NCBI RefSeq assembly: GCF_014645735.1
Contig: NZ_BMMH01000017.1
Span: forward strand, 40,170-104,169
Direction: 5' to 3'
DNA: 64,000 nucleotides
DNA from: Nocardia jinanensis
GTDB lineage: Bacteria > Actinomycetota > Actinomycetes > Mycobacteriales > Mycobacteriaceae
Position 1 is the first letter of the stretch, and each line of letters begins with the position of its first letter. Position numbers and translations under genes: made by a program. Positions 8,710 to 16,776 of this stretch are shown in pieces. Below the pieces are notes generated by a model that saw only the letters and a program-made list of their open reading frames with translations, made no database searches and had not been told where the DNA came from.

Positions 8710-9942
8710 TCAGTTGCCCGCGGCTTCGGCGGCCGCGCGGGCCTTCCCGAGTTCGGCCCGGGCGATCGTCAGTTTGTGCACCTCGTCGGGACCATCGGCG
8801 ATCCGCAGGGTGCGCAGATGGGCGTACATACTCGCGAGCGGGAAATCCTCGGTCACCCCCGCCGCGCCGTACACCTGGATGGCACGGTCCACGATCCGCA
8901 ACGCCATCACCGGCGCGGCGATCTTGATGGCGGCGATCTCGGTACGCGCCTCCTTGTTCCCGACCGTATCCATCATCCAGGCGGTTTTCAGCGTGAGCAG
9001 CCGCGCCTGTTCGATATCGATCCGGGCCTCGGCGATCCAGTCCCGGATATTCGCCCGCTCACTGACCTTGCGTCCGAACGTGGTCCGGGAATCCGCCCGG
9101 GCACACATGAGTTCCAGTGCGCGCTCGGCCATACCGATCGCACGCATGGCGTGATGGATGCGGCCGGGGCCCAACCGTGCCTGGCTGATCGCGAACCCCT
9201 CGCCCTCCCCTTTGAGCACATCGGTAACCGGCACCCGCACATCGGTGAAATCGATCTCGGCGTGACCCTCCCTGTCGACATAGCCGAACACCGGCAGATT
9301 GCGCACCACGGTGACACCCGGCGCGTCGATCGGCACCACCATCATCGACTGCTGCCGGTGCTTGGGAGCATCCGGATCGGTCTTGCCCATCACGATGAGC
9401 ACCTTGCAATGGGCGTGCATAGCGTTGGAAGCGAACCATTTACGGCCGTTGAGCACATAGTCGTCGCCGTCACGCTCCATCCGCATCTCCACATTGGTGG
9501 CATCGGAACTGGCGACCCCGGGCTCGGTCATCGCGAACGCGGACCGGATGGTGCCGTCGAGCAGCGGCTCGAGCCAGCGCTGTTTGTGCTCCTCGGTACC
9601 GAAAAGGGTGAAGACCTCCATATTCCCGGTATCGGGGGCCGAACAGTTACAGGCCTCGGGAGCCAGCGCCGGGCTGCGGCCCATGATCTCGGCCAGCGGC
9701 GCGTACTCCAGATTGGTCAGACCCGGACCCCACTCCGGGTGCGGATGGAACAGATTCCACAGGCCGCGCCGCTTGGCCTCGGCCTTGAGGTCTTCGAGGA
9801 TCTGAGGGTGATGATGCGGATCACCGGCCGCGGCCATCTGCTCGGCGTATACGGACTCGGCCGGATACACGCATTCGTCCATGAACGCGAGCAGGGTGCG
9901 CCGATACTCCCGGGCACGCTCGGTCGAGGTGAACAGCTCCAC
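8710..9942 (-). CDS. Acyl-CoA dehydrogenase
   Basis: 410 residues. I chose the GTG at 9942 because GGAG stands 6 bases before it and the length then fits the family (about 400); the open frame extends much further upstream without homology. Typical blocks are FAMTEPGVASSDATN (FAD/substrate loop), YVLNGRKWF, LGPGRIHHAMRAIGMAERALELMC, and the C-terminal QVYGAAGVTEDFPLA. The order matches FadE enzymes of the longer-chain or ACAD11-like branch, which oxidise acyl-CoA at the alpha-beta bond. A 22-bp palindrome lies 69 bases upstream of the start. Confidence 0.9.
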   Translation of the reverse strand: MELFTSTERAREYRRTLLAFMDECVYPAESVYAEQMAAAGDPHHHPQILEDLKAEAKRRGLWNLFHPHPEWGPGLTNLEYAPLAEIMGRSPALAPEACNCSAPDTGNMEVFTLFGTEEHKQRWLEPLLDGTIRSAFAMTEPGVASSDATNVEMRMERDGDDYVLNGRKWFASNAMHAHCKVLIVMGKTDPDAPKHRQQSMMVVPIDAPGVTVVRNLPVFGYVDREGHAEIDFTDVRVPVTDVLKGEGEGFAISQARLGPGRIHHAMRAIGMAERALELMCARADSRTTFGRKVSERANIRDWIAEARIDIEQARLLTLKTAWMMDTVGNKEARTEIAAIKIAAPVMALRIVDRAIQVYGAAGVTEDFPLASMYAHLRTLRIADGPDEVHKLTIARAELGKARAAAEAAGN

Positions 9943-10010
9943 GAGAACTCCGATCTTCGGGGCGCGGCTCGACGCGCCGACGGCCGTTCGATGCACTCCG
10001 ACCGTAAACG

Positions 10011-10032
10011 AACTTGAATCCGGATTCAAGTT
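10011..10032. promoter_or_regulatory. 22-bp perfect palindrome, probable operator of the acyl-CoA dehydrogenase gene
   Basis: The left half is AACTTGAATCC and the right half is its exact reverse complement. It lies 69-90 bases upstream of the dehydrogenase GTG. The size and symmetry fit a TetR- or GntR-type dimer site. The neighbouring TetR (7012-7734) is a candidate ligand-responsive repressor, by position only. Confidence 0.7.
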
Positions 10033-10103
10033 TATTGGCGGCGCCCTTACGCCGTGGGCAACCGCTGCGCAGCCGCGCGGCGACTTCACTCGAGGATATG
10101 AGT

Positions 10104-10145
10104 GCGGGCGGTACAGGGGCCGGGTCCGGACCCTGTACCGCCCGC
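10104..10145 (-). terminator. 15-bp perfect hairpin after the P450 gene
   Basis: Arms 10104-10118 and 10131-10145 are fully complementary, with a 12-base loop. It starts 10 bases beyond the P450 stop codon. No T-run follows. It separates the P450 transcript from the acyl-CoA dehydrogenase promoter region. Confidence 0.75.
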
Positions 10146-10154
10146 CCGGCCCGG

Positions 10155-11438
10155 TCAGGCGCGGACGGCGGGGCGTTCGGACGCGTCCATGTATCCGGGT
10201 AGCGGTGCGCCCGGAGGGAAGGTCACCGGTAGTCCGGCCAGCGACCGATGGAACGGGCCGGGCCGCCAGACCGGTTCGCCGCCCGGGAAATCCGCGCGCA
10301 TCTCCGGTAGCGCGTCCAGCAGCTGGTCGATGGCGCCTTCGGCGACCATATAAGCCAGCGACTGGGCGGGGCAGGCGTGCGGACCCAGCCCCCATGCGAG
10401 GTGGGCGCGGTTTCCGGTCAGCTCTGTGGTGCGGATGGCGGGATCGTTGTTGCAGGCGGCCATGCTGATCACCACGGGCTGATGCGCGGGTAGCCACACA
10501 TCGTCGAGCAGGATGGGCATCCGCGGATAGGTGATGAGCAAGTTGGCCAGGGGTGGATCGTTGAACAGCACCTCGTCCAGGGCGTCACGCGAGGTGAGGT
10601 TGCCACCGAGGACGCTGCCGCCGAAACGTTCGTCGGTGAGGATCAGCAGCAGCGTGTTGACGATCAGGTTCAGTTCGAACTCGATCCCGGTGCCGTACAC
10701 CTGCGAGACGTGATGAGACACCTCATCCTCGGTCAACTCGACCGGATGCTGTAGCAGCACCGAGGTGATATCGCTGCTCGGGGACTCGCGTTTGAGCAGC
10801 ACCAGGTTCATCAGCGCCTCGCCCAGCATCCGGCTGCCCGCTTCGGCGTCCACACCCTCGAGCAGCGCGGCTGTCCCGGCCGCGACCTGCTGGCCGATCT
10901 CGGGCGGGCAGCCGAGCAGATAGTTGATCACCTGGAACGCCAGTGGGAACACGTACTGCTGGATCAGCTCCGCGTGGCCGTCCTGACAGAACGAGTTGAT
11001 CAGCGGGCCCGCGATATTCTCGACGACGGTGTGGATCGCGTACAGATCCACCTCGTCCATACTCGCGGTGATGGCCTGGCGGTAGCGCACGAACTCCTGA
11101 CCGGCGCAACGACTGGCCATCGGACGCCACTCCAGCAGCGGCAGGATCGGGCATTCGGCCGGAATATCCTTCTGCCAGACCCGTGGATCGGCGGGGAAAC
11201 GGTCCGGATCGTTGAGTACTCGCAGCGCGGTGTTGTACCCGATCACCAGGGTCGCGGGCACGCCGGGCGCCAGTTCGACCGGAGCCAGCGATCCGTACCG
11301 GGCACGCAGATCGCTGTACACCCGGTGCGGATCGGCGGCGAATTCCGGCAGGTACAGCGGTACTCGCGGATCATCGGAATCGACCGGTGAGCCGTGCACA
11401 TGGGCCTGTGCGTGTCTTCGGAAATCCGAGGTAGTCAA
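10155..11438 (-). CDS. Cytochrome P450 lacking the ExxR arginine (CYP157-like)
   Basis: 427 residues from a TTG start preceded by GGAG at 8 bases. The heme-ligand loop HLAWGLGPHACPAQ is intact (Cys about 356). The K-helix reads DEVLFNDPP where ordinary P450s have ExxR, so the arginine is replaced by Phe (about 292). The I-helix has YGTGIEFELN instead of the AGxxT oxygen-activation motif. This combination matches the Streptomyces CYP157 group, which also lacks ExxR and usually sits in conservons with a kinase, roadblock, DUF742 and GTPase genes; none of those is here. Substrate unknown. It could also have lost monooxygenase activity. Confidence 0.88.
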   Translation of the reverse strand: MTTSDFRRHAQAHVHGSPVDSDDPRVPLYLPEFAADPHRVYSDLRARYGSLAPVELAPGVPATLVIGYNTALRVLNDPDRFPADPRVWQKDIPAECPILPLLEWRPMASRCAGQEFVRYRQAITASMDEVDLYAIHTVVENIAGPLINSFCQDGHAELIQQYVFPLAFQVINYLLGCPPEIGQQVAAGTAALLEGVDAEAGSRMLGEALMNLVLLKRESPSSDITSVLLQHPVELTEDEVSHHVSQVYGTGIEFELNLIVNTLLLILTDERFGGSVLGGNLTSRDALDEVLFNDPPLANLLITYPRMPILLDDVWLPAHQPVVISMAACNNDPAIRTTELTGNRAHLAWGLGPHACPAQSLAYMVAEGAIDQLLDALPEMRADFPGGEPVWRPGPFHRSLAGLPVTFPPGAPLPGYMDASERPAVRA

Positions 11439-11704
11439 GAACGAAACTCCATGCCGTCTGGGTGCGGGGCCGATGGTTTTCCACCGGCCGGTTCCCGGTT
11501 CGAGGCCCCTCCTGCAGAAATATCCGACTCGAGCCGGGACCAGGCGATGGTACGACATGGTCATTACATCTGATCGATTTCGAAATTCGTTGTACGGCCG
11601 TCCATTTCACGATTTCGTAGGACTAGTCCGCACATTTTCGTATTGTCGCACACCCGCGCGGCGGCCGGGCTCCGCACACCGAAAGCCCGGGCCCGCACCA
11701 CTTC

Positions 11705-12877
11705 TCAGACTGCAAGCGCTTCCAGCGACCGGTTGTCATCGATTGCCGAAGTGATCCGCCGCATCAGCGTCAGACAGGTTTCACGCGATTGCATCTCGGG
11801 CTGGTATGCCGCCCGGCCGATGGTGAACGCCCATGCCGCATACGCGAACATCGACTGCTGTCGATAGATGAGCCAGGCGTCCTCGAAAGCGGGCGCCGCA
11901 CCGCCCGCTTCGGACAATTCCTCCAGATATGCCCTCAGCAGTTCTTCGGCCCAGGCCCGGCGATCCGCCGGTTCGCATCCGGAGTTGACGGTGTAGGCGA
12001 AATCGTGCCCCCAGCCGCCGCGCATCACAACCTGCCAGTCCACATAACCCATCCGCCCCTCGGCGGTCCGATAGGTCTGGCCGATATGGGGGTCACCGTG
12101 CAGGAGGGTGTGCGGCAGGCTGGTCGTGGCCAGGTCCACGGCACGCTCGACCCCGGCCCACAGCCGGGCCGCCTGCCCCTGCAGACCCTCCGGCACCACC
12201 TCGGCGGCTCGTTCCAGCCCGACCGCGCACCGGGTTTTCATATCGATCGCAGCCAGATAGGCCTGCAACGCCTCGTTGGTGGTCTTGAGCACCTGAATCG
12301 ACGGATCCTCCCAGAACGTGCCGTGCAGCCGGGCGAGGTTGCGGACCAGGTCCTCCATCTCGGCGCGGCCGATCGGGGCGGTGGGTTCGCTGAACACCGC
12401 GCCGCGCGTCGCGGCGATATCCTCCATGAGCGCGATCGACCGCCAGGACGCCGCGTCCGACGCACCCCAATAGCCCAGTGGTGCCTGGATTTCCAATTTC
12501 GGCCGGAAATCCCGGAAGAACCTCGTCTCGCCGTCGATCATCTTGCCGCCGCCCAGCAGAATGCGCTGACTCAACGATGTCGTGGTCTTGGCGAACAATG
12601 CCTCCGGTAGCCCGGCCGCCCGGCCCGCCTCGTTGTATTCCACCCGGATGCCCACCCGGGTGGAGGTGCCGCTGCTGCCGCCGGTGGTTTCGAAGGAGAG
12701 CACTTCGGCACCGGGTGTCTCCCGGCAGAGCACCGCGGTCAACCATTCGGCGGTGAGCGCGGCGCCGGACGCGGGCACATCGTCGATCGTGCGGGCCCGG
12801 TGACCGGTGAGTTTCTCGCCGACGATATGTCCGCCCACGGCGGCGAGCCGGCCGAGCAACCAGAGTTTGTGATTCAT
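11705..12877 (-). CDS. Aminoglycoside-phosphotransferase/EcKinase-like protein
   Basis: 390 residues. I start at the ATG at 12877, which follows GAGGCGG. A kinase-like fold is shown by LLHGDPHIGQ (catalytic loop, about 270-279) and MGYVDWQVV (metal-binding DxD-like position, about 290). An upstream block TTGGSSGTSTRVGIRVEY is the nucleotide-binding loop region. Family members phosphorylate small hydroxylated molecules; the Mycobacterium and Nocardia copies are mostly uncharacterised. It lies upstream of the atypical P450 on the same strand, with a gap of about 270 bases. Confidence 0.82.
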   Translation of the reverse strand: MNHKLWLLGRLAAVGGHIVGEKLTGHRARTIDDVPASGAALTAEWLTAVLCRETPGAEVLSFETTGGSSGTSTRVGIRVEYNEAGRAAGLPEALFAKTTTSLSQRILLGGGKMIDGETRFFRDFRPKLEIQAPLGYWGASDAASWRSIALMEDIAATRGAVFSEPTAPIGRAEMEDLVRNLARLHGTFWEDPSIQVLKTTNEALQAYLAAIDMKTRCAVGLERAAEVVPEGLQGQAARLWAGVERAVDLATTSLPHTLLHGDPHIGQTYRTAEGRMGYVDWQVVMRGGWGHDFAYTVNSGCEPADRRAWAEELLRAYLEELSEAGGAAPAFEDAWLIYRQQSMFAYAAWAFTIGRAAYQPEMQSRETCLTLMRRITSAIDDNRSLEALAV

Positions 12878-13121
12878 TTCCGCCTCACTTTCCGGATGCG
12901 CGCGAGACCGCGCACACCGTGCCGAACCATCCGGTCCGGACTTTTCCATCGCACCGACGGCTCCCGATCTTGCGCCATATTCTCAGTGCTGGAATGACTT
13001 TCGGCCGATTACTCTACGGAGCGCGACCGCACCCGAACGTTCGGCCGGTCCGGCCGGGTACCGGTACGGGCGATATCAGAACGAGACTCCACGGGCGCCG
13101 GAAGTTTGCCGGGGCGGGAAA

Positions 13122-13127
13122 TATAAT
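13122..13127 (+). promoter_or_regulatory. Consensus -10 element (TATAAT) of the antitoxin gene
   Basis: A perfect TATAAT lies 36 bases before the antitoxin ATG, standing out in GC-rich DNA. The -35 position is not conserved, so a regulator or an extended -10 may help. Confidence 0.55.
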
Positions 13128-13163
13128 CGGGAGACCGACCACTGTCGACGAAAGACGCCCATC

Positions 13164-13391
13164 ATGGTGACGCTATCTGTTCGACATGTACCGGACGCGG
13201 TCTACCGCGCCCTGCGGATCCGCGCGGACAATCACGGGCACAGCACCGAAGCGGAGATCCTCGCGATCCTGGAGGAGGCGGTGACCAGTTCTCCACAACG
13301 GGCACGGTTGGGATCGGTATTGGCCGGGGACTGCTCCGACGAGGAACGAGAACCCCCCGCGGCGGGGGGCGACGGTGCGAGATCGGGCTGA
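13164..13391 (+). CDS. Orphan FitA/VapB-type ribbon-helix-helix antitoxin
   Basis: 75 residues. The first 40 (VTLSVRHVPDAVYRALRIRA, then HGHSTEAEILAILEEAV) match the FitA-like Arc/MetJ DNA-binding domain that represses its own operon and neutralises a PIN-domain toxin. Normally the toxin gene follows within a few bases, but downstream there are only about 80 bases before the stop of the opposing MocR gene, with no PIN-domain ORF. The tail, where the toxin-binding segment should be, is a Glu/Asp then Pro/Gly/Ala sequence encoded by a C6/G6 inverted repeat. Probably a solitary or degenerated antitoxin. Confidence 0.82.
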   Translation: MVTLSVRHVPDAVYRALRIRADNHGHSTEAEILAILEEAVTSSPQRARLGSVLAGDCSDEEREPPAAGGDGARSG

Positions 13392-13474
13392 TCGACCGTG
13401 TGGGATTCCCGGCGGCACTGTTTCGATCCTGCCGGCCTGATCCGGCACGGCCGTGCGCCCGGCAGCGTTCGGTG

Positions 13475-14890
13475 CTACTCCGGATGCTGCCCGGCCAGCG
13501 CCCGCCCGATGATGCGCGCACCGTCCCCGAAGGCGCCGGGGTTCGGGCCGGAATAGTTCAACCGCAGATAGGCTCCCGGGGGTTCGCCGGGGAACCATTC
13601 GTCACCCGGGGCGGCGATCACACCCGCGGCCTCGCAGTCCCGGATCAAGCGGGCCACATCGGTTCGCTCGGGCAGCCGGGCCCAGAGATTCAGCCCGCCC
13701 CGGGGCACCAGCTCCGGTACTACGCCCGGCGCGTGCTCCCGCAGCGCGGTCAGCAGCAGATCGCGGCGATTCGCCAGCCGCGGCCCCAGCCCGCGCAGAT
13801 GGGTACGCCATCCCGGGTGGGTGACGATATCCAGGGCGACCGCCTGCAACAGCCCGCTCACGTACATCGACTCGGCCTGCGCATCGGACAGGATCCGGTC
13901 GCGCGCCGGGCCGCGGGCGACAACGGCCGCGATCCGGACCGAGGGCGAAACGCTCTTGGTCAGTGACCGCAGATAGATCACATGCCCGCTGTCGTCGCGC
14001 GCGGCCAGCGGGACCGGCACGGATTCGATGCCGAAATCGTGCGCCCAGTCGTCCTCGACGAGGAACGCGCCGTGTTCTCGTACCACTTCGAGAACCCGGT
14101 CCGCCGCCGGCGGAGTCCACTGGGCACCGGTCGGATTGGCGAAATGGGGCTGGGCGTAGAAGGCGCGGGCACCGGTCTGTTCGAAGGCACGGGCCAGTTC
14201 CTCGGGCCGGGGTCCGTGCGGTCCACTGGGCACCGGTATCACCCGCACTCCGGCCCGTTCGGCGGCCATCAGCGCACCCCAATAGGTCGGCGACTCCACC
14301 AAGAGCGGCCGGCCGGGACCCACCAGCGACTGGAAGGTCGTGTTCAGCCCGCTCTGACTGCCCGCGAACACGATCACATCGCTCGGCATCGGTGGCATCA
14401 CCGCGGCCGGGGCCACGGTCGCCAGTTCGGTCGCGAACCAGGCCTGTAGTTCCGGCAGGCCGGCCGTCGGCGGGCGATCGAGTACGGCGTCGCTGCGCGC
14501 GGCCCGGGTGAAGGCGGCCCGGACCAATCGGACGGGGAGCAGCTCCCGGTCCGGGTAGCCGGAGTGCAGGGCGATCGTGTCGTTGGGCACCGTGCGCAAC
14601 GAGGTGAACAGCTGGGCCCGGCGACTGCGCGGGGTACCGAGAGCGGCGGTCTGCCAGCTGTAATCGGCGGAGCGGGCGGGGCGCACCACCCGGACGAAGG
14701 TTCCCACTCCCGGCCGGCTTTCCACCAACCCCTGGGCCACCAGGGTTCGCAGCGCCTTCTGCACCGTGACCGGACTCGCCGTGTACCGCGCCACCAAGGT
14801 GCGGGTGGAGGGCAGTTTCGCACCGGAGGGGGCGCTGGCGATCCAGTCACGGAGATCCGCCACGATTCGCGAACTGCTATCGTCGGACAT
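13475..14890 (-). CDS. MocR-family regulator (GntR DNA-binding domain fused to PLP aminotransferase)
   Basis: 471 residues. The winged helix (about 1-70, with LPSTRTLVARYTASPVTVQKAL and GVGTFV) is followed by a fold-type I aminotransferase domain with ANPTGAQW, VEDDWAHDF and SLTKSVSPSVRI containing the PLP lysine. MocR proteins bind PLP or an external aldimine and control neighbouring metabolite or transporter genes. Its start codon overlaps that of the divergent EamA transporter gene, so it very likely controls that gene. The arrangement recalls Bacillus YcxD/YcxC. Confidence 0.9.
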   Translation of the reverse strand: MSDDSSSRIVADLRDWIASAPSGAKLPSTRTLVARYTASPVTVQKALRTLVAQGLVESRPGVGTFVRVVRPARSADYSWQTAALGTPRSRRAQLFTSLRTVPNDTIALHSGYPDRELLPVRLVRAAFTRAARSDAVLDRPPTAGLPELQAWFATELATVAPAAVMPPMPSDVIVFAGSQSGLNTTFQSLVGPGRPLLVESPTYWGALMAAERAGVRVIPVPSGPHGPRPEELARAFEQTGARAFYAQPHFANPTGAQWTPPAADRVLEVVREHGAFLVEDDWAHDFGIESVPVPLAARDDSGHVIYLRSLTKSVSPSVRIAAVVARGPARDRILSDAQAESMYVSGLLQAVALDIVTHPGWRTHLRGLGPRLANRRDLLLTALREHAPGVVPELVPRGGLNLWARLPERTDVARLIRDCEAAGVIAAPGDEWFPGEPPGAYLRLNYSGPNPGAFGDGARIIGRALAGQHPE

Positions 14891-14912
14891 GAAGGAACAT
14901 AGTAGCGCTACT
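14875..14912. promoter_or_regulatory. Overlapping divergent starts and putative promoter elements
   Basis: CATG at 14888-14891 supplies the ATG of both divergent genes. TGCTAT (14875-14880) would place a plus-strand transcript start at about 14887-14889. The minus-strand reading of 14899-14904, TACTAT, would place the other at about 14892. Both messages would therefore be leaderless. A 12-bp perfect palindrome, AGTAGCGCTACT (14901-14912), overlaps the second element and is a candidate MocR site. Confidence 0.5.
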
Positions 14913-15920
14913 CATCGAGGTAGCCGACCGCTATCCCCCGCTCTCATCGGACCGGCTTGGGGACTGCTCGGGGTCGCCGCGTTCTCGCTCACCGTCCCGC
15001 TGACCCGGATCGCCGTGGCCGACGGTGGGATGTCACCGCTGTTCGTCGCCTGTGCGCGGGCCGTGGTCGCCACCGCCCTGGCCGCCACCGCCCTGGTGAT
15101 CACCCGCCAGCGGTTGCCCCGCGGCGGGCAATGGATCCGGCTGGGCATCGTAGCGGCCGGAGTGGTCGCGGGTTTCCCGCTGCTCACCACCTTTGCGCTC
15201 ACCACCACCTCGGCGGGCCACAGCGCGGTGGTGATCGCGCTGCTTCCGGCCGCCACGGCGGTCCTGGCGGTGCTGCGCGGAGACGAGCGGCCGCCGCGGG
15301 CGTTCTGGTTCACCGCGGCCGCGGGGGCAACGGCGGCGGTGGGCTTCGCTGTTTTCCGCGGCGATGGGTTCGCGGGTCCGAGCTGGGCGGACCTGCTGCT
15401 GTTCGGCGCGGTCGTCGCGGCCGCCTGCGGTTACGCCGAAGGCGGACTGCTGTCCCGCGAACTCGGGCCGTGGCAGACCATCTCCTGGGCACTGGTCCTG
15501 TCCGCGCCCGCGATGATCACGCTCAGCGGTGTGGCGATCGCCGTGCAGCCGCCGGCGGGGTCTCCGGCACAGTGGGCGTCATTCGCCTATCTCGGCGTGG
15601 TGAGTATGTTCCTCGGTTTCCTGGCCTGGTATCGCGGGCTCGCGCGCGGACCGATGGCACAGGTCAGCCAAATCCAGCTCGTCCAACCGGTGTTGACGCT
15701 CAGCTGGGCCGCGCTGCTCCTGCACGAATCCCTGACCTGGTCCACAGCGCTGGGAGCCCTCGCGGTCATCGCGTGCGCGGCACTCGCCGTCCGTACCCGC
15801 CTCGCGCAGACCACACCCGGCCTCGAGGCAGGAAGCGGACCGGACTCCGGCCCCGCCCGATACGACCCGGCGGAATCAGCGGGCCGGATGGAGAGCGCAC
15901 CGGCGCGAGCCTGCCGGTGA
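14889..15920 (+). CDS. EamA/DMT-superfamily transporter
   Basis: 343 residues from the ATG at 14889, the only suitable start before the first membrane helix. Ten hydrophobic segments in two EamA repeats are visible (first repeat from LIGPAWGLLGVAAFSLT; second from LLLFGAVVAAACGYAEGG). The last helix is followed by an Arg/Pro/Ala-rich tail of about 50 residues. Family members export amino acids or other metabolites. Regulation by the divergent MocR is likely. No ribosome site precedes the ATG, in line with a leaderless message. Confidence 0.86.
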   Translation: MKEHSSATHRGSRPLSPALIGPAWGLLGVAAFSLTVPLTRIAVADGGMSPLFVACARAVVATALAATALVITRQRLPRGGQWIRLGIVAAGVVAGFPLLTTFALTTTSAGHSAVVIALLPAATAVLAVLRGDERPPRAFWFTAAAGATAAVGFAVFRGDGFAGPSWADLLLFGAVVAAACGYAEGGLLSRELGPWQTISWALVLSAPAMITLSGVAIAVQPPAGSPAQWASFAYLGVVSMFLGFLAWYRGLARGPMAQVSQIQLVQPVLTLSWAALLLHESLTWSTALGALAVIACAALAVRTRLAQTTPGLEAGSGPDSGPARYDPAESAGRMESAPARACR

Positions 15921-15998
15921 CCGTGGTGGTTCCGCTCACCACCGGGAATCTCACGTGCACCCCGTTCGTTACCACACCGGAGCCCGCAGACCGGGCTC

Positions 15999-16050
15999 GC
16001 GGACGAGGGAGCAGTACCCGCATCGCGACAAGACTGACTCGGAAGGAGTC
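15999..16050 (+). promoter_or_regulatory. Guanidine-III riboswitch (ykkC-III class)
   Basis: The conserved blocks GGACGAGG (16001-16008), GTACCCG (16014-16020) and GACAAGAC (16027-16034) occur in the order of the guanidine-III consensus. The pairing partners differ in sequence from the Thermobifida example I remember, yet still pair: GCGG (15999-16002) with CCGC (16018-16021), and GAGCAGT (16009-16015) with ACTG plus CTC (16033-16040) around one extra A. That is covariation. The ribosome site GGAAGGAG (16041-16048) follows directly and can also be covered by GACTC/GAGTC pairing. It should open translation of the SMR genes when guanidinium binds. Confidence 0.88.
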
Positions 16051-16053
16051 GTC

Positions 16054-16368
16054 ATGTCCTGGGTCGTCCTGCTGCTGTCAGGGGTACTGGAGGCCGTCTG
16101 GGCCGCCGCACTCTCCGCATCGCACGGTTTCCGCCGCTGGAAGCCCACCGCCCTGTTCGTCGGCGCTCTGGTCCTGAGTATGGCGGGCCTGGCCTGGGCG
16201 ATGATCGATCTGCCGACAGGTACCGCGTATGCCGTATGGGTCGGCATCGGCGCCACACTGACCGCCGTATGGGCCGTCGTCACCGGCCGGGAGCGCGCGG
16301 GTACCGCCCGGATCCTGTTGCTCTCCCTGCTCATCGTCTCGGTCGTGGGACTGAAGGCGGTGAGCTGA
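16054..16368 (+). CDS. gdx: SMR guanidinium exporter subunit, Gdx/SugE type
   Basis: 104 residues with four membrane helices. The first carries LSGVLEAVWAAALSASHGF, with the essential Glu near 13 and the HGF motif of Gdx (former SugE) proteins; LAWAMIDLPTGTAYAVWVGIG matches the Gdx helix-3 block. Gdx proteins exchange guanidinium for protons. The ATG is 5 bases after GGAAGGAG of the riboswitch. It is followed 2 bases later by a second SMR gene, so the pair may work as a heterodimer, as in YkkCD-type systems. Confidence 0.92.
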   Translation: MSWVVLLLSGVLEAVWAAALSASHGFRRWKPTALFVGALVLSMAGLAWAMIDLPTGTAYAVWVGIGATLTAVWAVVTGRERAGTARILLLSLLIVSVVGLKAVS

Positions 16369-16370
16369 CC

Positions 16371-16703
16371 ATGGCATGGATCATTCTGCTGGCCAGCGCC
16401 GTGTTCGAAGCGGTCTGGGCGACCGCGCTCGGACAATCGGCGGGGTTGACCGAACCGGTGGCGAGCGCCGTCTTCTTCGTGGCCCTGGCGGCGAGCATGC
16501 TCGGGCTGGGCCGGGCGGTCCGCGATATCCCGATCGGCAGCGCCTATGCCGTCTGGACCGGTGTCGGTACCGCGCTGACCGTGGCCTATGCCATGGTCAC
16601 GGGTGGTGAGGCAGTCACCGCCGCGAAGATCATCTGCCTCACCGGGATCGTGGTCGCGGTCATCGGACTCGAACTGGTCCCGCACGGGGACACCGAAGAG
16701 TAG
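16371..16703 (+). CDS. gdx: Second SMR guanidinium exporter subunit
   Basis: 110 residues, four helices, Glu near 13 in LASAVFEAVWATALGQSAGL, and IPIGSAYAVWTGVGTAL in helix 3. It starts 2 bases after the stop of the first SMR gene and shares the riboswitch. Paired SMR genes are usually obligate heterodimers with opposite membrane orientation; here that is inference. A perfect 11-bp hairpin follows. Confidence 0.9.
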   Translation: MAWIILLASAVFEAVWATALGQSAGLTEPVASAVFFVALAASMLGLGRAVRDIPIGSAYAVWTGVGTALTVAYAMVTGGEAVTAAKIICLTGIVVAVIGLELVPHGDTEE

Positions 16704-16711
16704 CCGGACTC

Positions 16712-16740
16712 TCCGCGCGGTGGCATTGTCACCGCGCGGA
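16712..16740 (+). terminator. 11-bp perfect hairpin after the SMR pair
   Basis: Arms 16712-16722 and 16730-16740 are exact complements with loop GCATTGT. It begins 8 bases after the stop codon. No T-run; a GC-type actinobacterial terminator. Confidence 0.75.
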
Positions 16741-16776
16741 CCGTCCGGCCCGTCGATTCTCGATCAGAATTCAACA

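Noticed and set aside
9943..10497. N-terminal extension of the acyl-CoA dehydrogenase frame
   Set aside because: It would run through the 22-bp palindrome, the P450 terminator and the P450 coding end; GGAG-GTG at 9942 gives the family length.
15921..16000. Guanidine-I (ykkC) or guanidine-II (mini-ykkC) riboswitch upstream of the SMR genes
   Set aside because: Neither consensus was present; the class III blocks match instead. A GAGCCC/GGGCTC hairpin here lacks the ACGR loop.
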